A stretch of 64,000 nt of DNA. Source: Phaseolus vulgaris (Eukaryota; Streptophyta; Magnoliopsida; Fabales; Fabaceae). Position 1 is the first letter of the stretch; the number at the start of each line of letters is the position of its first letter. Below the pieces are notes generated by a model. The model was not told the origin of the DNA and did no database searches. It was given only the letters and a program-made list of their open reading frames with translations. This document shows, piece after piece, positions 48,567 to 59,700 of this stretch. A program made the translations under genes and the position numbers. The stretch lies in contig NC_023758.2 of assembly GCF_000499845.2 (NCBI RefSeq), forward strand, positions 40,442,108-40,506,107, written 5' to 3'.

Positions 48567-49698
48567 TGATGAGCATATATTTATTCACACACAATAGCCT
48601 TAATCATAGATTATTGGACTATAATAATAAATAAATCCATTGTTTTAATTAATATTCTTATAATTGGGTTTATTTGGGCCTTAACTATTATTATTGTTAA
48701 TTTTTTGTTTTTAGAGTACATTATCCGGAGGAAGCATCTACCTTTGTGAATGGGCCAAATATGCAAAAGTCCAAGTTGTTTCTTGAACCAAAACAGGAAA
48801 CAGATTCTGAGGAGAAGAAAGAGAAAATAAAAGCTACAACATTCCAGAAGCAGAATTGGAAGCAAATCTTCTGCAAAATAAAAAGAATTATGGAAAGATA
48901 GAAACTTGGAAACGGTTAACAAAATATAAACTACAATATTCTCTCAAAATCCTTGGAGCAAAAAAGCTTATAAAAGGACACAAACATCAAGGAGAAAAGA
49001 GAGCTTCATAGGGTTTTCTTAGTTTATTTTCTTCTTAGTAATTCTTTTGTTTTGCCTCCACATGGAAGGTTAAACCTTTTTGGTTGATTAGACAACCAAA
49101 AACAACTGTTATAGAGAATTAAAAATCGAAACTTTTATTGAACAAAACCTCATAACTCAAGGGGAATTACAAAAGAATCAACCAAAAAGGTTTAACCTTC
49201 CATGTGGAGGCAAAACAAAAGAATTACTAAGAAGAAAATAAACTAAGAAAACCCTATGAAGCTCTCTTTTCTCCTTGATGCTTGTGTCCTTTTATAGGCT
49301 TTTATGCTCCAAGGATCTTGAGAGAATATTGTAGTTTATATTTTGTTAACCGTTTCCAAGTTTCTATCTTTCCATAATTCTTTTTATTTTGCAGAAGATT
49401 TGCTTCCAATTCTGCTTCTGGAATGTTGTAGCTTTTATTTTCTCTTTCTTCTCCTCAGAATTTGTTTCCTGTTTTGGTTCAAGAAGCAACTTGGACTTTT
49501 GCATATTTGGTCCATTCACAAATGTAGATGCTTCCTCCGGATAATGTACTCTAAAAACACAAAATTAACAATAATAATAGTTAAGGCCCAAATAAACCCA
49601 ATTATAAGAATATTAATTAAAACAATGAATTTATTTATTATTATAGTCCAATAATCTATGATTAAGGCTATTGTGTGTGAATAAATATATGCTCATCA
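48567..49698. repeat. 1.13-kb palindrome made of one folded-back LTR
   Basis: Arm 1 (48,567-49,089, plus) and arm 2 (49,698-49,176, minus) are both exactly 523 bp and read the same from TGATGAGC to GGTTGATT, with roughly ten differences by eye. The 86-bp centre (49,090-49,175) is the next LTR segment in minus orientation. At the turn, minus-strand LTR sequence ...TTGTCTAATC is followed by AACCAAAAAGG instead of TCCTGG as in the intact LTR. The plus and minus 103-codon frames in the two arms are mirror images, not genes. A TATAAAAGG box lies in arm 2 near 49,295. Confidence 0.92.
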
Positions 49699-49716
49699 AA
49701 TACCCCCACATTTATC
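49699..49716 (-). other. Polypurine tract of the nested element
   Basis: On the minus strand AAATGTGGGGGTATT directly precedes the 3' LTR start TGATGAGC. It is the expected primer site for plus-strand DNA. A second G-rich tract (AAGTGTGGGGGAGGAG) lies inside the element at 50,981-50,998. Confidence 0.8.
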
Positions 49717-51107
49717 CTTTTGCACTCCCAGGCAAAACATTCTAAGGTTTAAAAAGAAAAGAAAAAGCAGTGCAAATAACAAATAGCAAATTCTAAGAAT
49801 GCATAATGAAAGACGAGATATAATTTCAAGGAATCAAGAAAAATGTGAATGGAAATTCCTATATTTTAATATAGAAGCAGGTACTTGAAATTGAAGGTTG
49901 AATCAAAATTGACAAAACTTCAATGGACACTCTCCAACTCTCAAGTGTTTAGGGTTTGTAGTTACACTCAGCACTCATGCAGACAAACACTACCATATGC
50001 TTAGCAAGACTCTAATATTCATAACAATCGAAAAAAACATGCAATCAATGATCAAGAGGACTTCATAAGGGATGTGATGAGGCTAAGGTAAAGGTAGGTA
50101 AAAAGGGAAAAAAGACTTAAAACCATAGAAAAACAAAGGAGCAATGGAGGATAGGTATAAAAACAAGTGTAAGTATTATGACAATTCAACTCCTCTTTTT
50201 ATTTCAAGATATAATTTTTTTTTCATATAATAGATAGTCAATCCAGTGTATTAGAGGATCCACTCTTATTTTCTTTGTTTTGCTTTGCTCTCTTTTTTTT
50301 TCTCTTGTTGTATTCTTTTTTTTCTACCCCTTTTCTTTTTTTTTTAAAAAAAAAAACTAAGAGGTAAACTATGAAAATGAGATACACCCCCAAACTTATT
50401 CAAAAACCTATTCCCAAATGATTTCAAAGCTCCTTTATCTTCTAAGGTAGGGACAAACATGATTTTTCTTGTTTTGAGGCTTGTAATGAGGGTTAAAAAT
50501 AAGAAAAAAGTTATAGGCTCAAGGGGCTAACAAATGGATTATCATAAAGGTAGGTTAATATGGCTAGTGGGTTAATTTAAACAAAGAATGCCTTTATCAT
50601 ATCAGTTCATGCACGTAAATCACAATTGTAAAACAAAGAATCAAGCTAAGTTCTAGAGTATAAGCAAACATGAGTGAAAACACACTAAAAAGAGTATTAA
50701 ATGATATATCAATTAAGGCTCAAAACTCACTAGGGACATTCTATCAAAAGATTCAACCCAAAATTTCTCATAACCAACTTATTTATCAATTTTTTCAGAA
50801 AATCCAAACAAAAAAATATCAGGAAACCAAGATTTTCAAGAATTATAAAACATGTCAGCCATTAAACAATCCTAAAAAGCTTATTTATTATCAAAAGCAA
50901 AAAGAAATCCAAACAATTAAAAGAAAAAACAAAAAACACAAAAATAAATCAACAAAAGATAAATCCTAAACTATCATTCTCCTCCCCCACACTTAAATCA
51001 TACATTGTCCGCAATGTAAAATCAACAAATAAATGTGTATAATAAAAGTGAGAGAAGAAGTACTCCCTCATTCAGCTTGAGGGAAGTGGCAACTGCAACA
51101 AATCTCT

Positions 51108-52565
51108 TTAACCATCTCCTCTACAATATAATCCAAGGGCCTTTGTATAGTGTAGCACAAAGATGATGATTGCTGAAAGGTCTTGCCAAGGCATGCAGTA
51201 CCTTGGTAAACTATGAAACAAACATGCTATGACGAATAAGCCTTGAATTAATAGATGAAAATGGGGCGGGTCTGGAGGGCGTGTGAAATGGTACAGTTTC
51301 TTCCATGAATGGATGATGGTACTTTCTAGAGTATATATGGAAGACAAAAATTTATTCATCATAGACGATCTGATATGGTTAGCTGTTTGGGGATCGTCCA
51401 AGGGTGGTGGTCTAAGGCTAGACAATCTAGCTAAGGTAGATGGTCTAGTTGGGGTGGGAGATGGAATGAAATGTAAGTTAGGAGGTGGTGGTGGCTGGTA
51501 AAGGCTGCTTTCAAACGTTCCAATTATGATAGAAGGTGTAGCCAGTGGAGATGATGGAATGAGTGATATGGGCTTCACCTTAAATAACGGAGGTTGTATT
51601 ATTTGAAGCTTCAAGGATGGAAGAATAATATCATCTTCTTCTCCACTAGCAGCATCTACCTGAAAGATGGCCAATGACAACTCTTCCTCATTTTGTATTA
51701 CCTCCAAAACCCTGTTAGAGTCATCTGCTAGTGCGCAATCCTTTTCAGTAGATTCAGCAAGTATAACAACATCAACAACTTCAGCATGTGTCATAAAGTC
51801 TAATGCCTCTTGATTAAGCAATGATTTTTCCTCCATCAGTGGAGGTTGGACATTAGTTGGTAATGGTTCAGAGATCCTAACAACCTGCAAATCAACAGTG
51901 TCTGCATTGCAAATTATATCATCAAAGGATATGCATTTGTTCATCACAGAACATGCTGCACATGTATCATCAAAATCCTCTGTGTCTTCAGCAGTCATAT
52001 GCACTTTGGGAGTGTCTGGATAAGGTTTTATTCCTGCAAATGAAATGGAAACTGGAGGCATGGCAGAATTAATCTCAACACATATATCAGGATCACAAGT
52101 ATAGCATGTATCAAAGTTGGAAAAAATTTCTATATCTAAATTAGGATCATGATGTGAATTCAAACTTTGCTTAGAAATATCTTCAAATTGTCTAGTCAAT
52201 TGACCAACTTTCTCTTCTAACCTTGATAGAGTAGCATCTATGCTTTGCTGAGATTTTATTGTATTTACCATTAATTGTCTCACCAGCTCCTCCAAAGATG
52301 GCTCTTCAAGATTATGAGTAATATTATCAGTTTGCAAAAATGGTTGAAAAGGTGTTTCACTTTCATCAAAATAGTATTGCTGATAATATGGTTGTTGTTG
52401 AGGTTGCTCATATGACGACTGACAATATGGATTAAAATGTTGAGGTTGTTGAAAATATGGTTCACATTGTTGTAGAGGCTGCTCATAAAATTGTGAACGT
52501 TGCTGCAAATATGGCTCATAATAAATATCATAATTGTAAATTTCTTCAGCTAATTTTCGTTCCAT
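51108..52565 (-). CDS. Gag-like protein of the nested non-autonomous element (485 aa)
   Basis: The only long frame of the element, intact from ATG to stop. Residues about 12-80 are Gln/Tyr-rich (YEQPQQQPYYQQYY). Residues about 88-135 (EEPSLEELVRQLM, SRLEEKVGQLTRQFEDISKQ) form a predicted coiled coil like the segment found before the protease in plant gypsy gag proteins. The middle is acidic with scattered Cys. Pro-rich stretches follow (about 335-400), and the C-terminus has a hydrophobic run (LSAIIIFVLHY). I see no zinc knuckle, protease or polymerase. It may help particle assembly in trans, but this is inference; it may also be a non-essential relic. The conserved open frame over 1.4 kb argues for recent origin or selection. 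Confidence 0.6.
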   Translation of the reverse strand: MERKLAEEIYNYDIYYEPYLQQRSQFYEQPLQQCEPYFQQPQHFNPYCQSSYEQPQQQPYYQQYYFDESETPFQPFLQTDNITHNLEEPSLEELVRQLMVNTIKSQQSIDATLSRLEEKVGQLTRQFEDISKQSLNSHHDPNLDIEIFSNFDTCYTCDPDICVEINSAMPPVSISFAGIKPYPDTPKVHMTAEDTEDFDDTCAACSVMNKCISFDDIICNADTVDLQVVRISEPLPTNVQPPLMEEKSLLNQEALDFMTHAEVVDVVILAESTEKDCALADDSNRVLEVIQNEEELSLAIFQVDAASGEEDDIILPSLKLQIIQPPLFKVKPISLIPSSPLATPSIIIGTFESSLYQPPPPPNLHFIPSPTPTRPSTLARLSSLRPPPLDDPQTANHIRSSMMNKFLSSIYTLESTIIHSWKKLYHFTRPPDPPHFHLLIQGLFVIACLFHSLPRYCMPWQDLSAIIIFVLHYTKALGLYCRGDG

Positions 52566-53350
52566 TTTAGAATTGAAAACAGGGGATGTATATTATGGAC
52601 ACCAACACCTATTAGACGGCTTAGAGCAAACTCTTTTTTGTTTAAATTGAAAAGCAAACCAAGTAAACTCCCAGGAAAGAGAGGTGAGTCACAAGCGGAC
52701 AAACTTAAAAACCAAGTCTTTCCTAGCCAGAGTCTTCCCTGAATTGCTTTCAGTTTAAAAAAACAATCAAAGAGTAGCAACTGAAGTGTCTAACCTAAAT
52801 GCAAGATCCTAAAAAAAACTAATGCAAATGCTACACTTAATGCTTAAAAAAATAGTTAGAGAAAAAAAAATTATGTTAAAATAAATAAAGAAATAAATAA
52901 AATATAGAAAATAAAAACAGTAAACAAAAACAAAAATAGAAATAAATAAAGATTACAAAACAAAATAAAAGAAATAACTAAAAACATAAAAGATATAAAA
53001 TAAAGGCAAAATAAGATAAAGAAAAAAGATATAAAGGAATAAAATAAAAACAAATCAAAACAAAAAATAAAGATAAAAGACATAGGAGATAAAATAAAAT
53101 AAAAACAAATCAAAACAAAAAATAAAGATAAAAGATATATAGAAAGAAAATAAAAACAAATCAAAATAAAATAAACGTAAGAGATATCCTAAATATTATA
53201 TTTTTTTATTTTTTTCGTTTTTTTATTGCTATAATAAATAAATAAAAACTAATAGGAAGAAAATACAGGTTAAATATTCAGAAAAAAAAATTAGGAAAAA
53301 AAATTTATGCAGATAAAAAAGAAAAACCTGATAACCAAAATCAAATTGGA

Positions 53351-53373
53351 TTCCCCGGCAACAGCGCCAAATT
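53351..53373 (-). other. Primer-binding site of the nested element
   Basis: On the minus strand TTTGGCGCTGTTGCCGGGGA begins just past the LTR end (GCTATCA). This sequence is characteristic of plant Ty3-gypsy Athila/Tat-type elements (usual form TGGCGCCGTTGCCGGGGA), so it places the element in the gypsy group. Confidence 0.85.
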
Positions 53374-54564
53374 TGATAGCTGTCGTTTTGCTGTCAAATT
53401 AATATGATTCTAGCGTAGACTTGTCTAGAGAGATGATAGTATAATTGTGGACAAATGTCCCCAAGTCGTCTCCCAACGAATCCAATAGTAAAATTAGCTA
53501 ATCAGGGTTTAAAATCTATCTGCAAACAATAAAAGTTAGCAATAACAATAAAGATAAAAAGGGGTTTAGATAGTTATGCAGAAAATATAAAAAAGATTAA
53601 AATATCAAATAAAAAGCGGTTGATCCCAAGTTCTTCCACCATTGAATTCTTCACAGGTTCTCTAAAGAATAATCTTTTCTCAATCCTCCAACAGAGCTAC
53701 ACCAGATTGAACATGCGCCGATCTGATTCAACTGAAACTCACCAGTAAAGCATGTGTCTACTAGTTTAATCAATACCCACTTTGTTTCATGCGTATACTC
53801 CATGGTAATGCTTACCTCCTCTCCCTTGAATCATGCGCCCAAGAAATTAATTAGAACAATGCGAACTAACTAAGAAACCAAAGTTTAAGATAAGGAAGAC
53901 TCTCAATCATGCGTTCAAGTACAACCTCTCACAAAAACCAGTTTTCCAGGAGATTAGACAATAAAAACAACTGCTATAGAGAATTAAAAATCGAAACTTT
54001 TATTGAACAAAACCTCATAACTCAATGGGGAATTACAAAAGAATCAACCAAAAAGGTTTAGCCTTCCATGTGGAGGCAAAACAAAAGAATTACTAAGAAG
54101 AAAATAAACTAAGAAAACCCTATGAAGCTCTCTTTTCTCCTTGATGCTTGTGTCCTTTTATAGGCTTTTCTGCTCCAAGAATCTTGAGAGAATATTGTAG
54201 TTTATATTTTGTTAACCGTTTCCAAGTTTCTATCTTTCCATAATTCTTTTTATTTTGCAGAAGATTTGCTTCCAATTCTGCTTCTAGAATGTTGTAGCTT
54301 TTATTTTCTCTTTCTTCTCCTCAGAATTTGTTTCCTGTTTTGGTTCAAGAAGCAACTTGGACTTTTGCATATTTGGCCCATTCACAAATGTAGATGCTTC
54401 CTCCGGATAATGTACTCTAAAAACACAAAATTAACAATAATAATAGTTAAGGCCCAAATAAATCCAATTATAAGAATATTAATTAAAACAATGGATTTAT
54501 TTATTATTATAGTCCAATAATCTATGATTAAGGCTATTGTGTGTGAATAAATATATGCTCATCA
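53374..54564 (-). repeat. 5' LTR of the nested element
   Basis: A 1191-bp LTR from TGATGAGCATATATTTATTC (at 54,564) to CGACAGCTATCA (at 53,374). It contains a TATAAAAGG box near 54,155-54,165, a CTTTTATTGAACAAAACC segment seen also at the palindrome centre, and repeated CGCATG motifs. It is the reference for recognising the folded 3' LTR. Confidence 0.9.
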
Positions 54565-55200
54565 GCCGTGAAGGCGAGGCTTGTGAATTCTTCTATTTTT
54601 ATGAATGTCATTTTACTGATATTCATGTTCGGCTCTCATTAGATGAATTTCAAATGGGTGTCCTTCACCTTTTTAACGTTGCTCCTACTCAACTTCACCC
54701 TAATAGATGGGCTTCTATGCAAACTTTTCATCTTTTGTGCAAACATCTAACATTGTCTCCTAGTCCGGGAGTTTTTCTTTATTTTTATAGCTCTCGGCCT
54801 GACAAGTGACCAAAGGAGGTTTTTTCAAAATTCTAACTGAAAAAGTCAGGAAAAACTATTTTTATGATGGTGATGTACCAAAATTTCCATTCTATTGGAC
54901 GCGTTCTCCACTAAAGTTTAACTCATGTTCATATCATTCAATGAGCGCATAAGACCGACATGTTCTTTTGGTGCTTAATCACTTATCTCAAAAGCTTCCT
55001 ACTCATGCTTTACTTGATTTCGAAACTCCCTCAACTCCTCCATCTGCATAAACTTCGCTGCACGCTACCTTAACTCATCAAGATTTGTTGCCGATTTTTT
55101 AAAAAGGCTATCGTCAAATGGTCCCAGCCTTAGTGTTGTAATCATATGATGCATAGTGACCTCCGGACTAAGATTTCGGATACTCAACACTACTTTTCCA
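54565..55200 (+). pseudogene. Gypsy-type gag-like gene, right part ('putative gypsy type transposon' domain)
   Basis: The open part to 54,809 reads REGEACEFFYFYE, HVRLSLDEFQMGVLHLFNVA, PTQLHPNRWASMQTFHLLC and SPGVFLYFYSSRP. This is the plant domain annotated as putative gypsy type transposon (Transposase_28-like), a gag-like region. Later stretches in the same direction (YFYDGDVPKFPFYWT, then PPSA) continue it past stop codons and frameshifts. It is the downstream half of the gene broken by the nested element, and its 3' remainder is lost where opposite-strand gag sequence begins at about 55,206. Non-functional. Confidence 0.75.
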
Positions 55201-55205
55201 AAGCG

Positions 55206-55874
55206 CTATATGAATATTCTCAATGATTCTCCCTTTTCCTGTCTAATATTCACCAAGGAAATTGATGTCAAATGATGTGGCTGGCTCGTAGCAAATTGAG
55301 CTCCAAAATTCTCTACTAAAGTGTCAAAACAATCGATAGATAACGGTGGCAACCGAGTAAAATAACTCAAAGTCGCTCCCTTCAAAGTTGTTGGGAATAC
55401 TAGGCACAAAATGACGTCATTCCATGTATACAAACTTATTTGTGTTGTATATACTGCAATGTGTTCATCAGGATTTGTACTTCCATCATACTTCTCCATG
55501 GTTAAATTCTTCCAATTTTCAAGTAGTGGGGTTTCTATAATGGCTTCAGAGAATGGATGCCTCCTAACAAATATTTTGGCAAACGTATCAGAAGTATCTG
55601 ATAATCTCTTCCTTGTAGCTTCAAAGCTCTCCTCATTATGTACCATCTGGTGGATATGTGTTCTTGGCTGAACAGTTTCAAATGATGTGTTTAAAATTGT
55701 CTCTTCATTCAACTTCCACTTTATGTATGCATTTTCTGCCCTTAACATACTTAACTCTTCTTCATTGCTTTTCTTTAGTGTTTCAAACTCTCTTTGTAAC
55801 TGCATGAGCATAGCCATTGACATGGCATTCTGATTATCTCCCTGCTCCCCAAACTGCTCTCCTCTTCTACTCAT
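55206..55874 (-). pseudogene. Ty3-gypsy gag, C-terminally truncated (222 aa)
   Basis: The frame starts MSRRGEQFGE. A coiled-coil-like region (LQREFETLKKSNEEELSMLR) precedes the Retrotrans_gag domain: PFSEAIIETPLLENWKNL, YDGSTNPDEHIAVYTTQI, ATLSYFTRLPPLSIDCFDTL, LVNIRQEKGESLR. A complete protein would go on to a zinc knuckle and protease; here it ends at ESLRIFI, where other repeat DNA begins. The primer-binding site and 5' LTR lie just upstream on the same strand. It is a broken element end, not a host gene. Confidence 0.85.
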
Positions 55875-55906
55875 CTTTGCTTACTTCCTCAACTGTCTTG
55901 TTTCTC

Positions 55907-55928
55907 AGCCCCACAATAGGCGCCAAAA
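55907..55928 (-). other. Primer-binding site of the truncated gypsy element
   Basis: On the minus strand TTTTGGCGCCTATTGTGGGG follows the LTR end GCAAAAACA. The TTTTGGCGCC..TGTGGGG form is usual for plant gypsy elements. It lies 33 bases before the gag ATG. Confidence 0.75.
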
Positions 55929-56580
55929 TGTTTTTGCAAGGTCCTATAAACAATATTATTTCTTTTGATGTTGTTGACTTCTCGATCTTTTATCTCGATT
56001 TGGGCTTTCAGCTTTCGATTTGCTACTTTTCTATCCTGGGTTTGGGATTGGATATGACTTGTAGACTCTCACTTCTCTAGACTAGGTCAACTGGATCTTT
56101 CAGTCTTTGCATATGATCTTCTTTAAACACACCATTTATGTTTTGAACCCTTTAAATAGGTTTTGCCACAATAACTATTTATTTATTCTTTTCTTATTTT
56201 TTATTTGATTTATCAACTATTTGCTACTTTTTTTACGAGGTTCACTACTTTTAAAATTCCATTGTTGATGGTTGATGGCATTCTAAGCACGGGTAACTTA
56301 CTAATTCATCTTATCTCTCTAGTGCATTGTCAATTTGATGAAGAGGATATCGGTTCGCTTCATTACTTTTTTGGTCTCTCATCGTCTTAATATTTTCACG
56401 ATTACCTTTAGTAAGCTCAAATTCATTCTCTAAATGAAATTATTTTCTTCTCTGTGCCATGACCCTCTCAAGCCTAGAGTTTTTAGCATGACCATTGACA
56501 CAACTGCATTGACTGCTTACTAATTTTAAGCTTTCATAGTAGTTTCAATAGCTCTTTATGGGAATCAAAGGTACATCATT
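55929..56580 (-). repeat. 5' LTR of the truncated gypsy element (outer end uncertain)
   Basis: The minus-strand LTR ends ...CTTGCAAAAACA at 55,929. A TATTTAAAG box lies near 56,150. The outer end may be the TGATG at about 56,578, but with no 3' LTR for comparison it cannot be fixed. It sits about 220 bp downstream of the translocator stop codon. Confidence 0.55.
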
Positions 56581-56799
56581 TTTCAGTAGGGACGAGAAGA
56601 CTGCAAATCAGCAGCAAGACATTGTTTTCTGAATGAAGAGAAAAAGAAAAAAGAGAATATTTAACAAAAAAGGAAGAAGGAAAAATAAAAGCGCGCTATC
56701 ACGAGGATAGTACAATACTGAACCAGTCACTCAATTATTTTGAAGGAAATTTGGCGTGATTTACAGTGCAAGACCTCCTCCAGGTTGACCACTTTCTTC

Positions 56800-59700
56800 T
56801 TATGCTGCTTTCGCTTGCTGACAAGAAACCAAAAACAAAATTGTGTCAATTAAACATTCATTGTTATGAGTTGAAATATTAGGAAATCACAAATTGTATA
56901 GGTTTTGCCCTATTTAATAAACTTCTACTCATGGTTTTGTAGTTTCTAATAATTTGTAATCAATAACAGAGTGAGTCAAAAAGAAGAATGTAATATGGAC
57001 TCATTAAGAACTTTCAATTTGATAATGATAATGGAATTGCGGGTCTGCCAACATTCTCATCCCTAAAACTGAAACTAACTTGAAACTACATATGATGGTG
57101 ACTTATAAGTTATAAGGAATCTATAAAGAAAGTGGTTTAAACATGCATATGAGCAACAACTTTTCAAGTTTCAACCAGGTACAAATAAATTGAAAAGGGA
57201 CTCACTCGTTTCTCTTCCTCCATCCTGGCTTTGATGAGAGAGTAGATTGCCACTCCAGCAATTGCAATGGCTGTTCCTATACCAGTTTGGGTGCTAATCT
57301 TGTTACCTGTGTGAAACAATTAGCCATGCAGAAATATGTTTAGACTCTCAGGAAGATGAGTTTTTCTTCAATGGCAAGGAACAAATAACTCGTGAAGGTT
57401 AAACTTTAATAACAGGGAAGGAAGATAACGATATTTACCAAAGATTACAATTGAAAATCCAATCACAAATACACGTTTCAGTACGTTCCCAACTGCATGA
57501 GTGAGAGGGGCCACTCTCTCCAGTGTGTTGGTAGCCACCTGTTGACCAAAAATGTAGATGTGTTTCATTCCAATTCAGGAAAAAAATATATGAATTTAAT
57601 TGGAATTAATTGAAAGTTTGTCATCGTATCATGAATTTATATAAGATAGTTGAGTATTGAAATGACTATTCTACAAATTATTCCTCCGTTGCCTTTTATA
57701 TCTCTTCTAAGATCATTACGTATAAATCAAGAAATGTAATAATAATTCAAGATATTGTGTTTCTCCAAAAGGAGTTCATTAGAAGAATAGGCCAAAATAA
57801 ATTAATTGAAGCAACATTTTAGTACAGAATATGCTAATAAATGCTCTAAGGAGTTTAAAATCAAAATTATTAAATGAAAATTCGCTTTTCTCAAAAACCT
57901 TAATATTTAATGTATTGTTTTCCATCTTCCTTTTTTCAATTTCTCAATTTCAAGGTAATTTTTCATCCAAAATTTAGACTAATGCATCGAAAAAGAAGGA
58001 TTTACCTGGTTGTAGAGGTGGTAAAACATCCCAACCCAGAAGAGATCTGAGACGAACTTGACCAAACCTACTTTAGCAATAGCATCATTGAAGCCGTGCT
58101 TCAACAGAGTAGGCCCTTCCAACTGTGGTATCAAATAATCATTAATCAGGATACGATGCCAAAATAAAAAAACAAAGCAACGTATTACATAAATTATACA
58201 ATAAAATTTGAGTTTTCAAGGGAATTAAAACAGGTTTCACTCACAATTATTGCAGGGGGTAGGCAGACAATTAGAGCAATGATGGAAATGTAGGCGTAGA
58301 CATTGGTACTATCCATATCAGTCTGCACAAGAGTTATTAAACAATAATATGAAACAGCAATAGTTAGTTAAGTAGGAGGACATGTAACTGATATAAGTAA
58401 TGCAATGGAAATCACAAATTCACACAAATTTGGATGCGTTTACAGTTAGTAAAACAAATAATTAACATGGGTAGCATAGGGATAACCATGGCTTTCTTTG
58501 AATAGATGCTCCGGTATGTGAAGGAAATGTTTGAAATCATAGCACTTATGAAGCCAACCCAGTTGAATGAGAGCTCGGTCAAAGATGCCATGGACACACC
58601 TGTAACATGACATGCAAAATTATGTTAAGTTCTCCGTTCACTAAATATTTCTCTGCAAATGTGCAAATATTACTTGTATTTTGGCATATCATCTGTTTAC
58701 AATCTTCTGGGTTTAGAGTCCAAGTTTAGAGTTAACAAATAAAATAATAGTTCATGAGAGATTGGGATTAATTTTCAGAAAATAATTTCAAAGCTCTCTT
58801 AAGAAGTTAAAAAAGAAAAGCATTCCCTAAAATAACTGAACAAAATGCTCACCTTGACAGTTCATAAAAAGTCATGAATTAATGAAAGAAGAGTGCTACT
58901 CATTTCAACATACTCACATTTAAAATGGAGAATGAGATGAGATCCACATATTTAATAGGACCCCTATGGATTATATCTTATTGGAAGGAGTGTGTCTTAA
59001 ACAGAGGAGGGGCAGAAAATGTGTTGTGAACATTTTTCCCAATGAAATAGCTGGTTAGTAGAAACAGTGAATCTTATCTCAGTTTAATGAAGAAGAGGGA
59101 TGTTATCTTACCAATAACAACGGGAGCCAGAGACAGCCACAAAGTGATGGGGATTGATTGGCCAAGTATGAACTGTGAAGCAGCAGCATTGAAGAATGGT
59201 TCGAGAGCTGAAACAAAAATTTATCAATGTTATTAGAAACTAGATACAGTTAAACTTCAAGTACCTCCTATTTGATGTATATGATAAACTCTTATAACCT
59301 TTAACGGTATGAGTGAAAGAAACAGCAACTGCAGCAAATGAGACATTGCTGGTCACATGGCCTAATGCATGGCACACAGCCACCGGAATGAGCAACTTCA
59401 GCAGGTTGGAGTCTATAGGCTGCAGAAACAACAGCCTTATCAGTACACTACTATTTATGTACAGTAATAGTATTCTATGTAAAACATTTATCATGAAACT
59501 AAAATTAATATCCCAAGATGTGGATGAGTAGAATCAGTGAATATTTGTAATATCGACTTAGGAGTTAGATATTTTTTATGTATTCTGGGCTGGGGATATT
59601 GAACTTGACTTACAGCACGCTTAGGAAGGCCCACGGTCCAGCTCAACAAACAGTACACCACACCCACGAATAAATGGATAACCGATACGAAGCTGCATAA

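Larger units (their letters stand above)
48567..54564 (-). mobile_element. Non-autonomous LTR retrotransposon with palindromic 3' end (nested insertion)
   Basis: Read on the minus strand: 5' LTR 54,564-53,374 (1191 bp); primer-binding site; internal region with one long gag-like frame; purine tract; then a 3' LTR that starts at 49,698, runs about 610 bp, and folds back to its own start, ending at 48,567. No protease, RT, RNase H or integrase is encoded. The outer ends are TGATGAGC and its complement, and GCCAT (48,562-48,566) and GCCGT (54,565-54,569) form a 5-bp target duplication with one CpG-type difference. The insertion lies inside a gypsy gag-like gene. Confidence 0.88.

Noticed and set aside
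52871..53164. 97-codon Phe/Leu/Ile-rich minus-strand frame
   Set aside because: Low-complexity A-rich leader of the nested element read in antisense; not a membrane protein.
48611..54520. Three nearly identical 103-codon frames (48,611-48,922 -, 49,343-49,654 +, 54,209-54,520 +)
   Set aside because: They are the antisense of the same U3 segment of the nested element's LTR copies. The similarity reflects LTR copying, not a conserved gene.
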